DNA from: Chlorops oryzae
Taxonomy: Eukaryota > Arthropoda > Insecta > Diptera > Chloropidae
DNA length: 64,000 bases
Direction of reading: 5' to 3'
Assembly (NCBI GenBank): GCA_020466095.1
Contig: CM035806.1
Location: forward strand, 323,468 to 387,467
A program made the position numbers and the translations under genes. The notes below the pieces were generated by a model, which saw only the letters and a program-made list of their open reading frames with translations, did no database searches and had not been told where the DNA came from. Each line of letters begins with the position of its first letter. Within the stretch, counting starts at the first letter, position 1. This document shows positions 1 to 12,497 of this stretch, in pieces.

Positions 1-1227
1 AATTAGTATTTTATGAAGTCTTTAATAAAAGTTCATCGTACTGTGATAAAGGAAAACAGTTTCAAAAAAAGTCATCACCCTAATGATCATCTTCATTAGA
101 AGAATTGAACAAGTCATATCCATCTACCTGTCCAATTGGCTCTACACAATTTTATTGTTGAAGGAGTTCAGCGATTTTGACGAAATTTTATGCAACATGA
201 CATGAAGGTAAACATGACTAGAAAGTAGGACTGTAATAGTTCTAGTATAATTTCCTTTAAAAATTCCTAAAAAGCTTACTTTTTTTTAATTGTCTAATGG
301 AATTCGATTTTTATTTAATTCCTTTAAGATTTTTCCAGGAGTCAGGCGGTTTTTAAATTGAAACAATTCAAAACATATTTGAACAAAAGTCATCAATTTG
401 GGGTTCTCTGGCGCTCATTTAAATCTGTTGTAAAGACTTTCCCCGTAATAACTACGGTTAATAAACATCACTAATTACATTTCACGGAAACCAGAAATTT
501 TTAACGCTCAAGAGAACCATTCGTTTTATTTGCACATTTACTTTCCCTTATTTTAATTGGCTGTGTTGCTGCTTTGCTTTGCGAAGTTCGTATTAATAAA
601 GCAATGTGTGCCGAACGGAAATTCGCGCTGAAGCAAACGAACAACAACAAGCGCATTCCAACGGAAATTCAAAAGCTCACTTCCGCTGCATTTTTGATGT
701 TTCAAAAGGCTGGAGCCCATTTGCCATTTGCCATTTGGCCATTTGATATGAAATCATCAATCCGTTCGTACTTACTAGAATGCCGAAAGGAAGGAGAAAG
801 TAAATGGAATAAATTGTTAGAATAGGATTCCAAAGCCATATGCCCTAATTTTGTTGCACTCAAAGGGTTATATTTCGCAATTTTCAGATTCTTTGCTAAT
901 TTCAACCGCTCCCAGTGTATCAACAACTCGCAGCTCATTTATTTTCTTTCATTTTTTTTTTTATATAGAATGAATTTCTCGACTCACTAGTTTTCAAATA
1001 ATTTTGTTCGCCTGATACTAAAATCCGTCAAAAGCTTGGAAGGTAGGAAATTATAATTCCAAAGTTCCATGTTTATATAAATGTGCATACTGAACATCCC
1101 CCTACATAGTTCATGACTCAGAGGATAAAGTTGATGTGTCACAAATTATTCTTAAATATTTTCGATGTAAAAACACTAATATTTTTACCCCCCGTGTGTG
1201 CCTCGCTAACAAATAAAGCAATTATAA
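1..1227. other. No gene recognised; repeat fragment at left edge
   Basis: AT-rich sequence upstream of the first visible hig exon, probably intron or 5' flank. Positions about 20-85 match a dispersed repeat also seen near 14690-14740 (shared words AAAAGTTCATCGTACT and AAGTCATCACCCT). I see no coding exon with a splice site, and no signal-peptide exon that could join the exon at 3202. Confidence 0.5.
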
Positions 1228-2020
1228 ACAAGTAAGAAAGCTAAAGTCGGTCAAGCCCGACTTTGAAATACCCAGCGTCCCGACATCATCAGCGCACTAT
1301 GTTTTGCTTCTAAATTTGTGGGCGTGGCAGAGGGCGGGCCTCATAAATTATTTCCCTACACATTTCATTCGCCTTGGTGAACCTATGTTGCGAATTTTTA
1401 AGCTTCTAAGCCTTTTACTTCGGAAGTTACGGAAAGTCTTCATTTGTGGGCGTGGCAGTGGCCGGGCCACATAAATTTTTGTTCCTAAACCTTTCATTCG
1501 CCTCGATGAACCTATGCTGCGAATTTGAAGCTTCTACGCCTTTTACTTCGGAAGTTACGATAAGCCCTTATTTGTGGGCTTATTTGTGGGCGTGGCTCGA
1601 GGAGGACGGCGTCCATTTTTTGCCAGGATATGTCCATTTTCGTAGTTTACAAGTACACGAAATATCAATGGAATGTGTTGAGTGGTTCGCAAGTTACAAG
1701 CATTTTACTTAAAACACAATAAATTCATTTGTGGGCGTGGCAGTGGGCGGATGTCTCCCATTTTTACTTAGGATCATACTCGGACCCCGATATACATGTG
1801 TACCAAATTTCGATTTCATTGGTTCAACCGTTTCGGAGGAGATCCGACCACGGACGGACGGACAGAGGGACGGACGGACAGACGGACATGTCTTAATCGA
1901 TTCAGTTTTTGATCCTGATCATTTCTATATACATATATTTGTCTATATCTCCGGAGCTTAATTCTCCCTGTTACAAGATTCGTACAAAACTAATATACCC
2001 TGCTTACGCTGGGTATAAAA
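1228..2020 (+). repeat. Dispersed repeat with hairpins at both ends and a GACGG-rich core
   Basis: The head has AAGTCGG paired with CCCGACTT. The tail has ATACCC paired with GGGTAT, followed by AAAAA. A GACGGAC/GACAGAC run sits at about 1850-1890. Short blocks containing GTGGGCGTGGCAG recur at 1435, 1590 and 1730, so the inside is a degenerate tandem repeat. Relatives lie at 33975, 35795, 36355 and 43856. The class is unknown to me. The apparent ORFs inside are spurious. Confidence 0.6.
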
Positions 2021-2322
2021 ATGAGAAATTAGTGCTATGTTCAATCGGCACTTTGAATTACGTGATTCGCCCCCTGAATAAGGATTTAACATTTTGTATA
2101 ATAGGTATATCAAGTAAACATAAGCGGTATTCATAAAGGCGTGTTAAAATCGTTGGAAAGTCGGAAAATCGGAAAAGTGCGACTTCTAAAAATATTTTTA
2201 AACTTTTTTTGTATCTTGCACAGCTTTTTAAGCAGTTAAAGTTTTCCGGTTTTCCTATTTGCCGACACCTTTGTGAATACCCCTATAGTTTAAGATTTCA
2301 GATTTGATTTTATAGCCATAAC

Positions 2323-2563
2323 CAGGGCTCGGATTTTGTTGCATTTATAAATTTAAAGCATACTTTATGGGGCAAAAATTTTTCTTACCAACATTTTGCG
2401 CATACGTTTAGCGAAGTTGAACTTTAAACCGCTTTTCTAACTTCAAAAACATTCATATTGAAGTTAAAAATCTATTTGAGTCTTAACTTTATGTGCGTTG
2501 AACAAAATTTTTAATCCACAAAGTATGCTTTAAATTTATAAATGCAACAAAATCCGAGCCCTG
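2323..2563. mobile_element. hAT-type MITE with 8-bp TSD
   Basis: A 241-bp element with about 45-bp terminal inverted repeats beginning CAGGGCTCGGATTTTGTTG. It is flanked by a perfect 8-bp duplication, GCCATAAC, at 2315-2322 and 2564-2571. A second copy lies at 40718-40959. No coding capacity; it was mobilised in trans by an hAT transposase if the class is right. Confidence 0.85.
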
Positions 2564-2597
2564 GCCATAACCCAGCTGGAAATTTCACTAGTAGATA

Positions 2598-3060
2598 CAC
2601 TGAGCGAACTTTACCATGATTTTTTTAAAAATTCATTCATCTTAGAACTTTTTAAGCATTGTAAAAGCAGTCACGACAACGGAGTGACTAAATCGGATAA
2701 AGTCCATCCGATGGCAATATTTTGGGGTTATGTTCAGCAGAAGGCCCTGTAGCCATTTGCTTTGAACGTTAAGTAGATTTGTTTTGACATTTCTTCATTT
2801 ATAGGTATTTTAGAAAATTTTTCTTATTTTACAAATTATCTTGTCATTTCAATTATGTCCGTGGTTAGGTAATATAAATTTAAATCCATTTTTGAAAATT
2901 ATCATTTCAATTCAACCTGAAATATGGTTGATTCAAAAGGAAAATTTTTATTTTTTTCAACAAGAAAAATTGTTAAAATTAAAAATATTCCTTGTTGAAG
3001 CCGTTTTGTATGTTTTTCCTTTTGATTTAACCAGTTTTCTGGTTGATTTTTTTCTCAGTG
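2598..3060. mobile_element. CACTGAG-ended element, copy 1
   Basis: The ends are CACTGAG and CTCAGTG. The flanking dinucleotides are TA and CA, so the 2-bp duplication is imperfect here. A second, inverted copy at 46397-46973 shares most of its length and has a perfect TA duplication. It carries CAAC/GTTG-rich words near one end. The ORF inside is not a recognised protein. Confidence 0.65.
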
Positions 3061-3201
3061 CACCTACTCATGTTACAATGAATTTGAATGTGCAACATTT
3101 TTTTATTTTGACAAAAATTAAAATCACATATTATTATTGGATTAAAAACCCAAAATCTTCCTCTTCGCATAAAAGTAGATAAATGAAATTTTTTATTTTA
3201 G

Positions 3202-4309
3202 ATGCTTCTCCTGGCTGCAAGGCACCCGATATACGTTTTACGGTCGTCAAGCCAGATACAACAACGGAACAGCCATATGCAAAATTTGAGACGACACCAA
3301 GCTATACAGGTCCCTGAGGACTTTACAACCTCCGATGCGGAGTTGGCCGAGAAGATCAATATCGATCTGACAGGACGGCAACTGAGCGACAACCAAATGG
3401 GCGCCGCCATTGTAAATCCCTATCATGTCGATATTGGCGAAGCGGATATGGAGGAAGGAGCCGCACTACATGATGACGAAGATCTCGATGTCGATCCAGC
3501 AGACGTAACGCATAAGCGTCTTGGTCAAAGGCTTAAACCGAATAAGAAACGTCGTTCGGGCGGAGGACGTCGTCGTCGCATCGAGAACGAGAATGGACAG
3601 AGTCGTGGTCGTGGAAGCCGCTATAAGCGGCAGGTCATACATCATGATCCAGAAGCGTCGCCCGAAACAGACAAATGGAGTGGCTCCAAATTGGCAGCCG
3701 AGGGTGATGTTTACTACGTCCATATTGAGGATCTATTGCAATCGCATTCGCCCAATCAGGAGCTGCGTTGGAAATTGCATAAATTGAAAAATAAGGCCAA
3801 GAAGAAAAATTGCTCCGAAGATTCGGAAAAGGAAGAGTGTAAGAAACGCAAGAAGAAGCCAAAGAAGCCGAAGGATCCGAAGAAGGCCAAAGGAGACTAT
3901 GGCCTGAAGAGCAAAAATGTACAAAAACATGAGACAGAGCGAAAGGAAAAGGAAATGGAAAATTCTAAGACACAGCACCATCGTCGTAGAGGTGATAGTC
4001 ATGAGGAAAAGCATCATCATGTTGAGAAACGCCATACTGGAAGTTTTGACGACGAAGATGCTGTTGTCATGTCGAATAATTATATTGAACCTTATTACGA
4101 AGGATTGGAAAAGAATAACGCTACAATTGCCGAATTGAGTCTGAATTCAGCGTCTGCAGCAATGCAAGACGAATTATATGAGAATATAACAGATGCAAAC
4201 GGAGTTTTTCAACGGGTTAAACGTAAATCTGGAAAAACAACTGGCGCACTTAGTCGTCCAAAGGCTGGTGGGGACTCCAGCTCGAAAACCACTAGCCGCA
4301 AGGATAAGG
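3202..4309 (+). CDS. hig: Hikaru genki, first visible coding exon (with a frame break)
   Basis: Encodes the long, charged N-terminal part of Hikaru genki, a secreted protein that in Drosophila acts in the synaptic cleft of cholinergic neurons. The exon follows an acceptor (TTTTATTTTAG) and ends at a strong donor (AAGG|GTGAGT), phase 1. From 3202 to 3314 the convincing frame reads [13 protein letters not shown] and on; it then meets TGA at 3315-3317. From 3316 the frame one base later runs open to the donor. The ATG exactly at 3202 lies in the wrong frame for the first part and is probably chance. Visible features are an Arg-rich run, furin-like RYKR (3619-3630) and RVKR (4213-4224), a Lys-rich stretch, an RGD motif followed by Ser (3988-3996), and NAT and NIT glycosylation sites. 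The signal peptide is missing and must lie upstream. Identified by recognition, not by search. Confidence 0.88.
3312..3317 (+). other. hig: Frame break CCC-TGA in hig
   Basis: The upstream hig frame reads GGT CCC TGA. Skipping the T at 3315, or removing one C, gives Gly-Pro-Glu-Asp and joins the long downstream frame. A homopolymer indel in the assembly, a real frameshift allele, or +1 recoding would each explain it. The indel is the simplest. Confidence 0.75.
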
Positions 4310-4507
4310 GTGAGTCGAGAGGTGGGAAACGTCGAGCCATTAATATCAGTTTGTGAAATATTCCACAATAATTTTATGTTTAATGTCTTGTCGATGTTTT
4401 CCAGTTATCTGCGTTTTCTTTTCTAATTGTACTATTTCTGTGGCAATATCCAATATTTGCTTAAGTCGAAATTTTCATATGCAAAATTTTAATTTGCTTA
4501 AACTTAG

Positions 4508-5912
4508 GGCCAAATATAGCCCCTAGTTCTGTCAGAAATGAAACAGAAATGAAAAACTTCATCTAAAAAAACTCTTCAGAAAATTAATGAAGCGCATTTT
4601 TATATGAAGCTTTAAGCCCAAAATCCAATATTGCGAGAGCCCGATGCGAGAGTGCGCGACGTCACGAAAATTTTTTGCGTGACGCATTTCAATCTCCAAT
4701 GAGAGTTTTGCGTCACGCGGATGATAGCATAATTTCGCTTCTATTAATGCAATATTTGAACCAAGTACCAATCTAACGAGTACTGAGTACTTATAAAATA
4801 TACAGGGTGTTCCATACTCAATGGATCAAAAAAAAGGAGGTGATAGGGGGAACCCATACAAGCAAAAAATTGTATGGAAAGGGGGTCCATCTTGCACTCG
4901 TAAGGAGCTAGAGGCGCGGAAAGAATTCGACTAAATTGGTGAGCATACTTTTAGGCGGATATGTAAAACTAAAACAATATTCAGAAATTTTTAAATTTCG
5001 TAGATTTTCATTTTTCTCATTCTGCCTAAAAGTGTGCTCAATGAATTTGATTAAAATAACTTTTCTGGGAGTCAAAAAAGCAAAATAATTATTTTCAAAC
5101 CTTAGTTTTGCATTGATTGTGAAACTTTTTTTTAGCAACCATGGTATCAAATTGAAGAGAAAAACTCAAAGTTTTCGAAAAGAGTCAAAAAAAGAGGCTC
5201 GATCGTATTTCTTTTGAATTAAATCACTTTAAATGTCAAAATTACACTATTTTCGGCTTGGATGGTAGTACCAGAGAAAACGGAGTTAAATTATTTAAAA
5301 TCGTAGTATGCAGTGTTAACGGAAAACCGCCAAGCTTTTCATATCATATGTGATTTTGAATTTACGGCCTGTAAGTGAGGAGCACCAGTGAAAAAACCAA
5401 AATATTTTTTTTTTTGCATGTAACTCCTCAGGGGTGCATTTGAGACCCCCTCCTGCCATACGATTTTTGGTCCGTCTGGACCCCCCCTATCACCTCCTTT
5501 TTTTTTGATCTGTCGAGTATGGAACACCCTGTATAACATACGTTATGACTTGAGCTAAAATTGTAATTAAAAATTTTCAAAAATTTTTTACAAAATTTTC
5601 AAATTGAATCAAAACTCGCGAAATATTTTAAAGGCTCTGCATTATTTTTATTAGTTTAAACGAGTACCCAATACCGAGTACTCACAAAATAGCTACATCA
5701 TTAACCTATCAAATTGCCTCGCAACGAGAAATATTCAATTTTTCAATCTTTTCTCGCAGTCTCTCGAGGTCTCGCAGTGCGATACATTGGAGCTTGAACC
5801 ATTCGATTGATTGTATTGAAATTTTTGTGCGTCTCGTCTCGCGCTCTCGCATCGGGCTCTCGCAATATTGGATTTTAGGCTTTACATTTCTGACGCAGCT
5901 GGAGATAGCCAC
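4508..5912. mobile_element. Long-TIR element containing a second element
   Basis: Near-perfect inverted repeats of about 39 bp at 4613-4651 and 5842-5880 share the words ATTGCGAGAGCCCGATGCGA. Outer ends are less exact but both carry TCAGAAATG or its complement. A fragment of the same family lies at 58890-59016. The inside is interrupted by the element at 4803-5531. Confidence 0.6.
4803..5531. mobile_element. TA-flanked mariner-like element CAGGGTGTTCC
   Basis: Inverted ends CAGGGTGTTCCATACTC, and its complement with one mismatch, are flanked by TA at 4801-4802 and 5532-5533. A second inverted segment lies inside, with GGAGGTGATAGGGGG on the left and its complement on the right. TA duplication fits Tc1/mariner-type insertion. 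No transposase is seen. It sits inside the 4508-5912 element. Confidence 0.7.
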
Positions 5913-6678
5913 TTAAATTTAAAATTCCGAATATGCGATGTTTTGCGAGTTTTTCAAAATACATATATACATACATAAGCTAAAAAGCAAATGAAAATAA
6001 CTTCTTATAAAATCATGATATTTGAAAATGAATTGAACTAACATATGTACCTTATCGCCTTGGCTTCCTTATACCTCCAAAGCCATTAACTCATTCTCGC
6101 TTATGTCGACTTAAGCCTGCTACATATTCCATATTGCCAGAGATTTAAAATGCGAAGGGCCGGATTCATACATGGGAACTTATGGGCAACAACTCAAAGC
6201 AATTAAAATGTTTAATATGCTCATAGTCTAAGCAAAACTTGATAAAGATCAAGTAAAGTTTAGAGGTGACGCAATGGCCTCAAAATTTTAAAATTAGTAT
6301 TTAAATAGCCATAATCTAAAAACTACTATTCCTAGCTACATAGAATGTTCTATGGACCTTGTTATTTTATTAAAACAACATCTTTCTTCCTAAGGTCACA
6401 GATCTATCTCTACACACAAAAATATTTTCCTAATGAAAATCGGTTTTTGAAAGAAAAACGCTTTCTTCATTTCACTGGCTAATCTTATCGCTGACTGAAA
6501 AAAACGTCCATTATCAGGTCTCAAATATTTTCAATAGGAAAACTTTTTCGCCTGGGTCGCGAAACTCTATCTCAAATATGTAAAGGACTTACTTACCATA
6601 GAAAAAATGTGTAGAAAATATTCTCTCATCCTCAACGGGGCCAATGACAATCTGAGAAAGTAAATGACTGTGCGGGAC

Positions 6679-6936
6679 CATGGGCGTATTTACAGTAGGG
6701 CAGGGAGGGGCAGCTGCCTCCCTCTAATTAGTTTCTGCTCAGTATACACCGCAAAAGAGTTTTCCAAGAGTATCAAGAAATGAGATACGGCTGCCAAATC
6801 GTTTTTCTGAAGATAGAAGGAAACATATGCGTACATGTGGCAACACCTAGGAACATACGCAAAATTTCCTACCATACATATAGAACAAACTTTTTGTATC
6901 TGCCCCTCCCTAACTGAAATTCTGGATACGTCCATG
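6679..6936. mobile_element. hAT-type MITE with 8-bp TSD
   Basis: The ends are CATGGGCGTAT and ATACGTCCATG. Both flanks carry the perfect 8-bp duplication TGCGGGAC (6671-6678 and 6937-6944). Near the ends GGGAGGGGCAG also pairs with CTGCCCCTCCC. It is 258 bp and non-coding. Confidence 0.82.
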
Positions 6937-7831
6937 TGCGGGACTACTATTTATCAATAAGGAAACATTTTTTGATTGCTGACCATACTGATATAAGTAT
7001 TTTAAATGCTTAAGCTGGATTTTGTATGAAAATTGTCCATATCTGATAGTACTGGAATTTAACAAAGAAAAATATATGAGAAAAAAACTAATTTTCTAAC
7101 CTTGACGCCTTTGCGCCATATACATATAAACTTAATCTCCATCAAATTTTGCATGAATAAGTTTTCGATTGATACAAAGCTTTTGAGGCCCTAATAGACA
7201 GAATTGGAATTACTTGACTTTTTCCGCCCATACATTTGGCGGCCACCCGTGTGTATACATATGTGGAACTGGGGACGAAAATTTAAATAAAACGATTAAC
7301 TATTTCGAAACATTAACAATTGCTTGCTAAGATCAGTTCAACAAATCTGTAAATCCGGCCCTTCACATTTGCAAAACACTATACTGTGACTTCTATACAG
7401 CAGTGTTGCAAAGGCGGCGCCTTCAAATAACTTTCATTCTTATACCTATACATCATCTTTAGATTTTTTTTTTACTGATTGCATGAGCTCACACAAAAAT
7501 TGACATCCCAAGTTAAAAAAAAAAAAAAGTAATTTCATGGCTAATTTGGAGTCTCTGATCACGAAAATTCTGTTCGCTTATTTCAGCAAAAATTAGTCTT
7601 AAAGATATTCACAAGTAAGGGTGTCATTCTTAAAATCTTATTTAAACATTTGAATGCTCAACATCAAAATTGATTTTTTGGTTTTAAATACCCTTGGTAA
7701 TTTTATTGCTCCTAAGTGTACTTAATGCTCTTTTAATTGACATTTTGTAAGATTCTTCTAGGAAAAATTTAAAAACTAACAAAAATCACATTTTTTGATA
7801 TCTCATCAAACCGTTCTTTAGAAAGTAAAAT

Positions 7832-8545
7832 CCCAGCCAACCAAACATTTTTTTTTTCAAATTTAAAGAAACAGTTCTCCAAAAGAACTTTAAGATTATT
7901 TGACAAGACGGCATAATGGGAAAGAATATGATTAGGAACAGGCACGGCAGAACAGATTTTTCCCGAGTGGGTAGTAGAGGTGGGAAAAAATCGATGTTAA
8001 CATCGATACATCGATAGTATCGATGTTTTTAAGTTAAAATAAATAATAATGAAAAGAAAGTTAAAAATGCAAAATAGATTAAGTTTGATTTATTTCTAAC
8101 AACCTTAGTTGATGGAAAAAAAAGATACAGGCTCTACGGAAACATTGCATATTAACTCAAAATGAAAAAATTGGAAAAAAAATTTTTGTCAAAACTGGCA
8201 TTCCAAAAATTTCGTGCAATTTTTACTGAGTAAAATAGCCACTTGGAAAATTTCGAGTGGGTAAAATACCCACTCGGAAAATCTCGAGTGGGTACAACTA
8301 CCCCATGTAAACGCCGTTCTGCCGTGCCTGATTAGGAACCGAGAGCTCTGAAGTTCAAGGCCCAAAAAAGTTTAATCGAAATAATTTTTTTTTTTTATTT
8401 CGGATTTTTTCTTAAGTTTCGGGTGGTGTGGAGTTCATCCGAAAAAAAAAATGTATTTCTATTATACTTTTTGGGCTTTGAACTTCAGAACTCTCGGTTC
8501 CTAGTCATATGCTTTCCCATTATGCCGTCTTGTCAAATATAAAAA
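7832..8545. mobile_element. Foldback element interrupted by a hAT MITE
   Basis: The left arm (about 7880-7938, continuing 8331-8375) and right arm (about 8480-8540) are near-exact complements: TTTGACAAGACGGCATAAT, then GAGAG and TCTGAAGTTCAAGGCCC. The hAT element at 7939-8330 splits the left arm. A partial copy lies at about 33745-33965. The left end CCCAGCCAACCA also occurs at 27773, but I cannot find a matching right end. Confidence 0.6.
7939..8330. mobile_element. hAT-type MITE, deleted copy, 8-bp TSD
   Basis: The ends are CAGGCACGGCAGAAC and complement, with perfect duplication ATTAGGAA at 7931-7938 and 8331-8338. Inside is the first part of a second hAT MITE (TAGAGGTGGGAAAA, with ATCGAT words), truncated near 8115. 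It is a deletion form of the 1.7 kb copy at 37281-38973. Confidence 0.85.
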
Positions 8546-8773
8546 CGGGTCACAAAATCGATAAGAAATAAATTTTTTGAGCAAGTAAAATTTTTAAGTA
8601 AAAAACAAAATTATGCTTGCATACTTTAGGGATTCACCTATAAACGCGAAAATCTCCGTTAACTGAGCCAATCCCAAAAAAAATCAATATCACTATTGTA
8701 TTCAGCGCATTTGACTTAATATTTCTAGATATGAAAGCCGCCTGTCGGTTTTTTGAACTAGCACAGTGTAATG

Positions 8774-9225
8774 CAGAGATGGGCGCACCAACACCATTGC
8801 ACTTATCGCACTTGCGTATGGCGTAGTAGCAACTCGACAAAAGCACTGAGAGAAAAGTTTGCGTAGGTACGATCGGCAAGCGATAACTAACAAAAGAAAC
8901 CAAGTGGGAAATTTTTAGGTTTTAATAAAATTTTTTTATGGCACGAAAAATAATGCCTTTTCACATAATATTCAGCGCATCGGTTTTCAATGTAATGACA
9001 AATAAGACATTGAGCCTCTTCGAAAGAATTTTCAATGAACAAAAATTATTCTTCCCATTTCGCATGAAACATTTTTCTCGCTATGTATTCGCAACAACAA
9101 TGCAGAACAAGTTCTCAGTACGACTGACAGCGAGCGACTGAGCACGTTCATGATTCACGCACAAGTCGTGTGTAGCCGACTGCACAGTTTGCAGCGCCCC
9201 GCGGGATAGCGCTCGCCCACCGCTG
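8774..9225. mobile_element. hAT-type element with 8-bp TSD
   Basis: The ends CAGAGATGGGCG and CGCCCACCGCTG are imperfect complements. Both flanks carry GTGTAATG (8766-8773 and 9226-9233). It is 452 bp and no transposase is recognised; the short ORFs inside look random. Confidence 0.8.
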
Positions 9226-10394
9226 GTGTAATGCATTGTTATTAATCCTGCAATTACAATGCAATTGATAACGTATTATAATTATGATGATAATTACAAT
9301 TTTTGCATTATCATTATCAAAGTTACATTTGGGTTCATTTGTGAATAAAAGAGCAAAAATTTGCAACAAATAATAAAAAACTTGAGCTCTTACTAAAAAA
9401 TTTGTCAAAATAAACAACTCAGTTTGAAAAAAAACATTTGAATTATATAAATATTTGGCGAAAAAATAATAATAAATAACATATTAATTCATCGTTTATT
9501 GGCTTTTTTCAAAATTAATATCATTTAAATTTTGTCTTCTGGATCGGTTTAAAATTCCCGCGAAGGAAAAAAGCCCCTCGATGTTATTTATAATCTTTGC
9601 TTTGAATTATAATTGAGGGGTTAATTATAATAATTTTTTTTTTTTTGGAATTATAATTGATATTCTGACCTTTAGTCATATAAAATGCATTCATTTTTGG
9701 AACGTGAGTTTTCTGAACCATTATTTGCTAAAATATTTTTGTGATTTTTTTCAGATGTTTTGTAAAAGGTTTAGAGGTCGCTCAATGCGGTTTTTCCAAA
9801 CCGGCCTTTTTTTCCTCAGTTTTTTGGTGATAGCTTGTTTATATGCAATGTCTTTCAACATTTTGAGGCAGTTATCGGTAGAAAAGCATCCAAACCTTAT
9901 TTCCATATAAATAAACTAAAACATATACCTTTATTTTATGAGAGATTTGTGCAGCTATTAACCGGTGTCACCCGGCTAGTATGGGATAAAAACCGCAACG
10001 ATGTGTTAGCTGTTACAATCAACTCATACGAAGAGTGGACAAAACAACTTAAAAAAATTTTCAAATTTTAGTTAAAAATAGTTATGTTGGAAATATCGAT
10101 ATACTTCCTGGGGAGAAGTTTGATGATATTTTAAGGGTTTTATATTTTTGATATAAGGGTGGAACATTAGGATGGTAGGCACTGAGATCTTGAGGGTAAG
10201 TACTAGAACGGCACGCCTCGGTACGAGGTCAATGACTTCTATTGAGGCCATTTTGGTATCCTTGCGACAAAAACATTGATGTACCAAACTTTAAAATCCG
10301 ACAGTAAACACCAGAGTTATGAAGAAATATACCAATGCGCGACCTCTAGGTTCGATAGAAAAAAAAATTTTTTTTTTTCTTTTCGTAATTGTCT

Positions 10395-11340
10395 TGCAAA
10401 AATGCGTCATAATCGCTGGTATACGGTGCACTTTTTGTTTTGAGGTACGGTCTAATGTACATATGTTAAACAAGTAATTCCAAGTTTGACTGCAAGATCA
10501 AAATATTCGATGACTAAGTTATGTTTCAGTCGGCCTACGTGGCGTACTTAGTTGAGATGCCAACTGAAAACAGTGAATAATGCGTTTCAAAAATATTTGT
10601 TTTGAATTAATTTTATGAATAGAAACCACTAACCGATTTTAATGGTTATAGTCTCAAAAAACTCGTCATAGATTGAGGTTTGCGGCATTTGACTAGAAAA
10701 TTTATTTTTTTTCTACTAGGGTCATTATTTGGCCAGTTAGGGGATGGAACCCAAAATTCAGTTTAAAAAATAGTTATAATTATAACATATTATTAAAACA
10801 TACCAAAATTCGAATCCAATATTCTTCATATTAGGCTCGTTTAAAAGGTAATTTTGTAAATTTTTCGAATATGCATACTGAACATGCTCGTTCTTGTTCC
10901 TACGGCATCTATATTATAGATTGAAGTTCGTGAGGCTTTTTTTTTAAATTTAAGCCTATTTTTGTATGGGGACCCCCTAAGGAGGGTATGTTTGAAAAAA
11001 ATATTTGGGGTAAAAAAATAATGGGGGTCGGTCATATATATCATCCCCCTAGGAGGGGTTTGACTGTAGTGACAGCCATTTTGTATGAAATTGTGATAAA
11101 ATTAAGGTAATTTTGTATGGGTGAACCCCTAAGGAGGGGGAGATAGGGGGTCAGTATGTTGGGAAAAAATGTTAGGGAGACAAAGTTAATGGTGGTCGGT
11201 CAAACATTTGACTCCTCTAGGGGCATTCTGGGGCTAGTTAGGGCAGTGGGGGAAAATTCATAAAAAAAATTACTTTTGTATGGGAGCCCCCTTAAGGAGT
11301 GGAGATAGGGGGAAGGTTTGTTTGGAGAAATTGTTGGAAA
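10395..11340 (+). repeat. Long direct repeat, copy A
   Basis: Almost identical to 13645-14590, differing mainly in homopolymer lengths and a few substitutions. The second half is a degenerate tandem array: blocks with TTTGTATGGG, then CCCCTAAGGAGGGG, then a GGTCGGTCA-like word recur about every 130-170 bp. The class is unknown. Copy A ends in a poly-A run at about 11340. Confidence 0.75.
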
Positions 11341-12350
11341 TAAAAAAAAAAAAAAAAGTTGGCAGTTATGGAACTGCCGTTGGAAGTGAAAACATAGAAT
11401 GTGTATTGAAGTTTGAAATGCATAATATTTGATTTAAAATTATTAAAATCAATCTGGATTTTTACATTTAATGAAACTCAGAGAAACAATTATAGCCATG
11501 TTATATGTAAAGTATTTTTTATTTTATTATTGAAATATATTGCTGGCTGCACAAAGTTTTAACAATTAATTACACTGCTCAACGCTAAATTTTCCTTTGA
11601 CTTGAAACCAACTTTTTTTTTGTCGTATTTGTTTCGCTGAAGCAAAATATATGCTTTAAGTTTGAAAGTTAGCTCGCGTTTTTTAAATATTCGCTAAGAA
11701 AGGTTTTGCGATTTTTTGTCAATATTTTTTAGTCGTAGTTTTATCGTTCGACCGTTTTCAAAAAATTTTAATTCATATAAAAGAAGAGTAAATATACAGC
11801 ATATCCCTCATACATATGGATGAAATCGGTTCAACAGCTTAGGAGCTATAGGGCGATAAAGGCAAAAATTTTAAGAAATTTTTAACAACTTTGTACAAAA
11901 ACTTGATTTCAAGCCCATATAATTTCCGAAGAAGATTCGGTATTCAGGTTTAGGCTATCTTAAGTAAATGAGTGGATTTCTAAGAGCATTTCAAGACCCA
12001 GAAAAAGAAAATCCGATGAGTTGTTCATATTGGAATTGGGTTTTTAGAAAAAATGAGACGAGTTTTTTTCGCCAGAAAATATTTTATATATTTTAGTTTC
12101 ATTTGATTTTTCATCGTCGTCTCTATCATTATCCGAGGACACCGGAGATACAATATGTACAATACAATATGTTGCATGCCCAGTGACAATACTAAGAATC
12201 ACAACGTCGAGCTTTCGTTTTCTATTAGTACCCAGCGGCCAAAGTGCTGCTTACGGAAGCGATGAACCGTCCCAGCGGCCAACAATGCCTACCGCCTACA
12301 ACCGCCTAACACATGTTCAATTTCGGTGCTATGATTCGATGTGTACATAA

Positions 12351-12497
12351 GGGAACGTGTCCAAACTACGTGAACCATTTTTTACTACTTTTTACCCCCT
12401 CCCCCCCTCGGTGCCAATCCGTAGAATAATTTAAGTGACCAATTTGTCCAAGTGTAGTACTTTCAAGACCCCCCTCACGTAGTTTGGACACGTTCCC
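12351..12497. mobile_element. Harbinger/Tourist-like MITE
   Basis: A 147-bp hairpin with ends GGGAACGTGTCCAAACTACG and complement, flanked by TAA on both sides (12348-12350 and 12498-12500). A 3-bp TAA/TTA target with GGG-ends is typical of PIF/Harbinger MITEs. Confidence 0.75.

Noticed and set aside
3202..3300. ATG at 3202 giving a hydrophobic start ([13 protein letters not shown]) as the hig start with a signal peptide
   Set aside because: The ATG falls exactly at a splice acceptor, and the other frame of this stretch reads as credible hig sequence in the usual phase 1. The Arg- and Gln-rich sequence that follows is unlike a signal peptide cleavage region.
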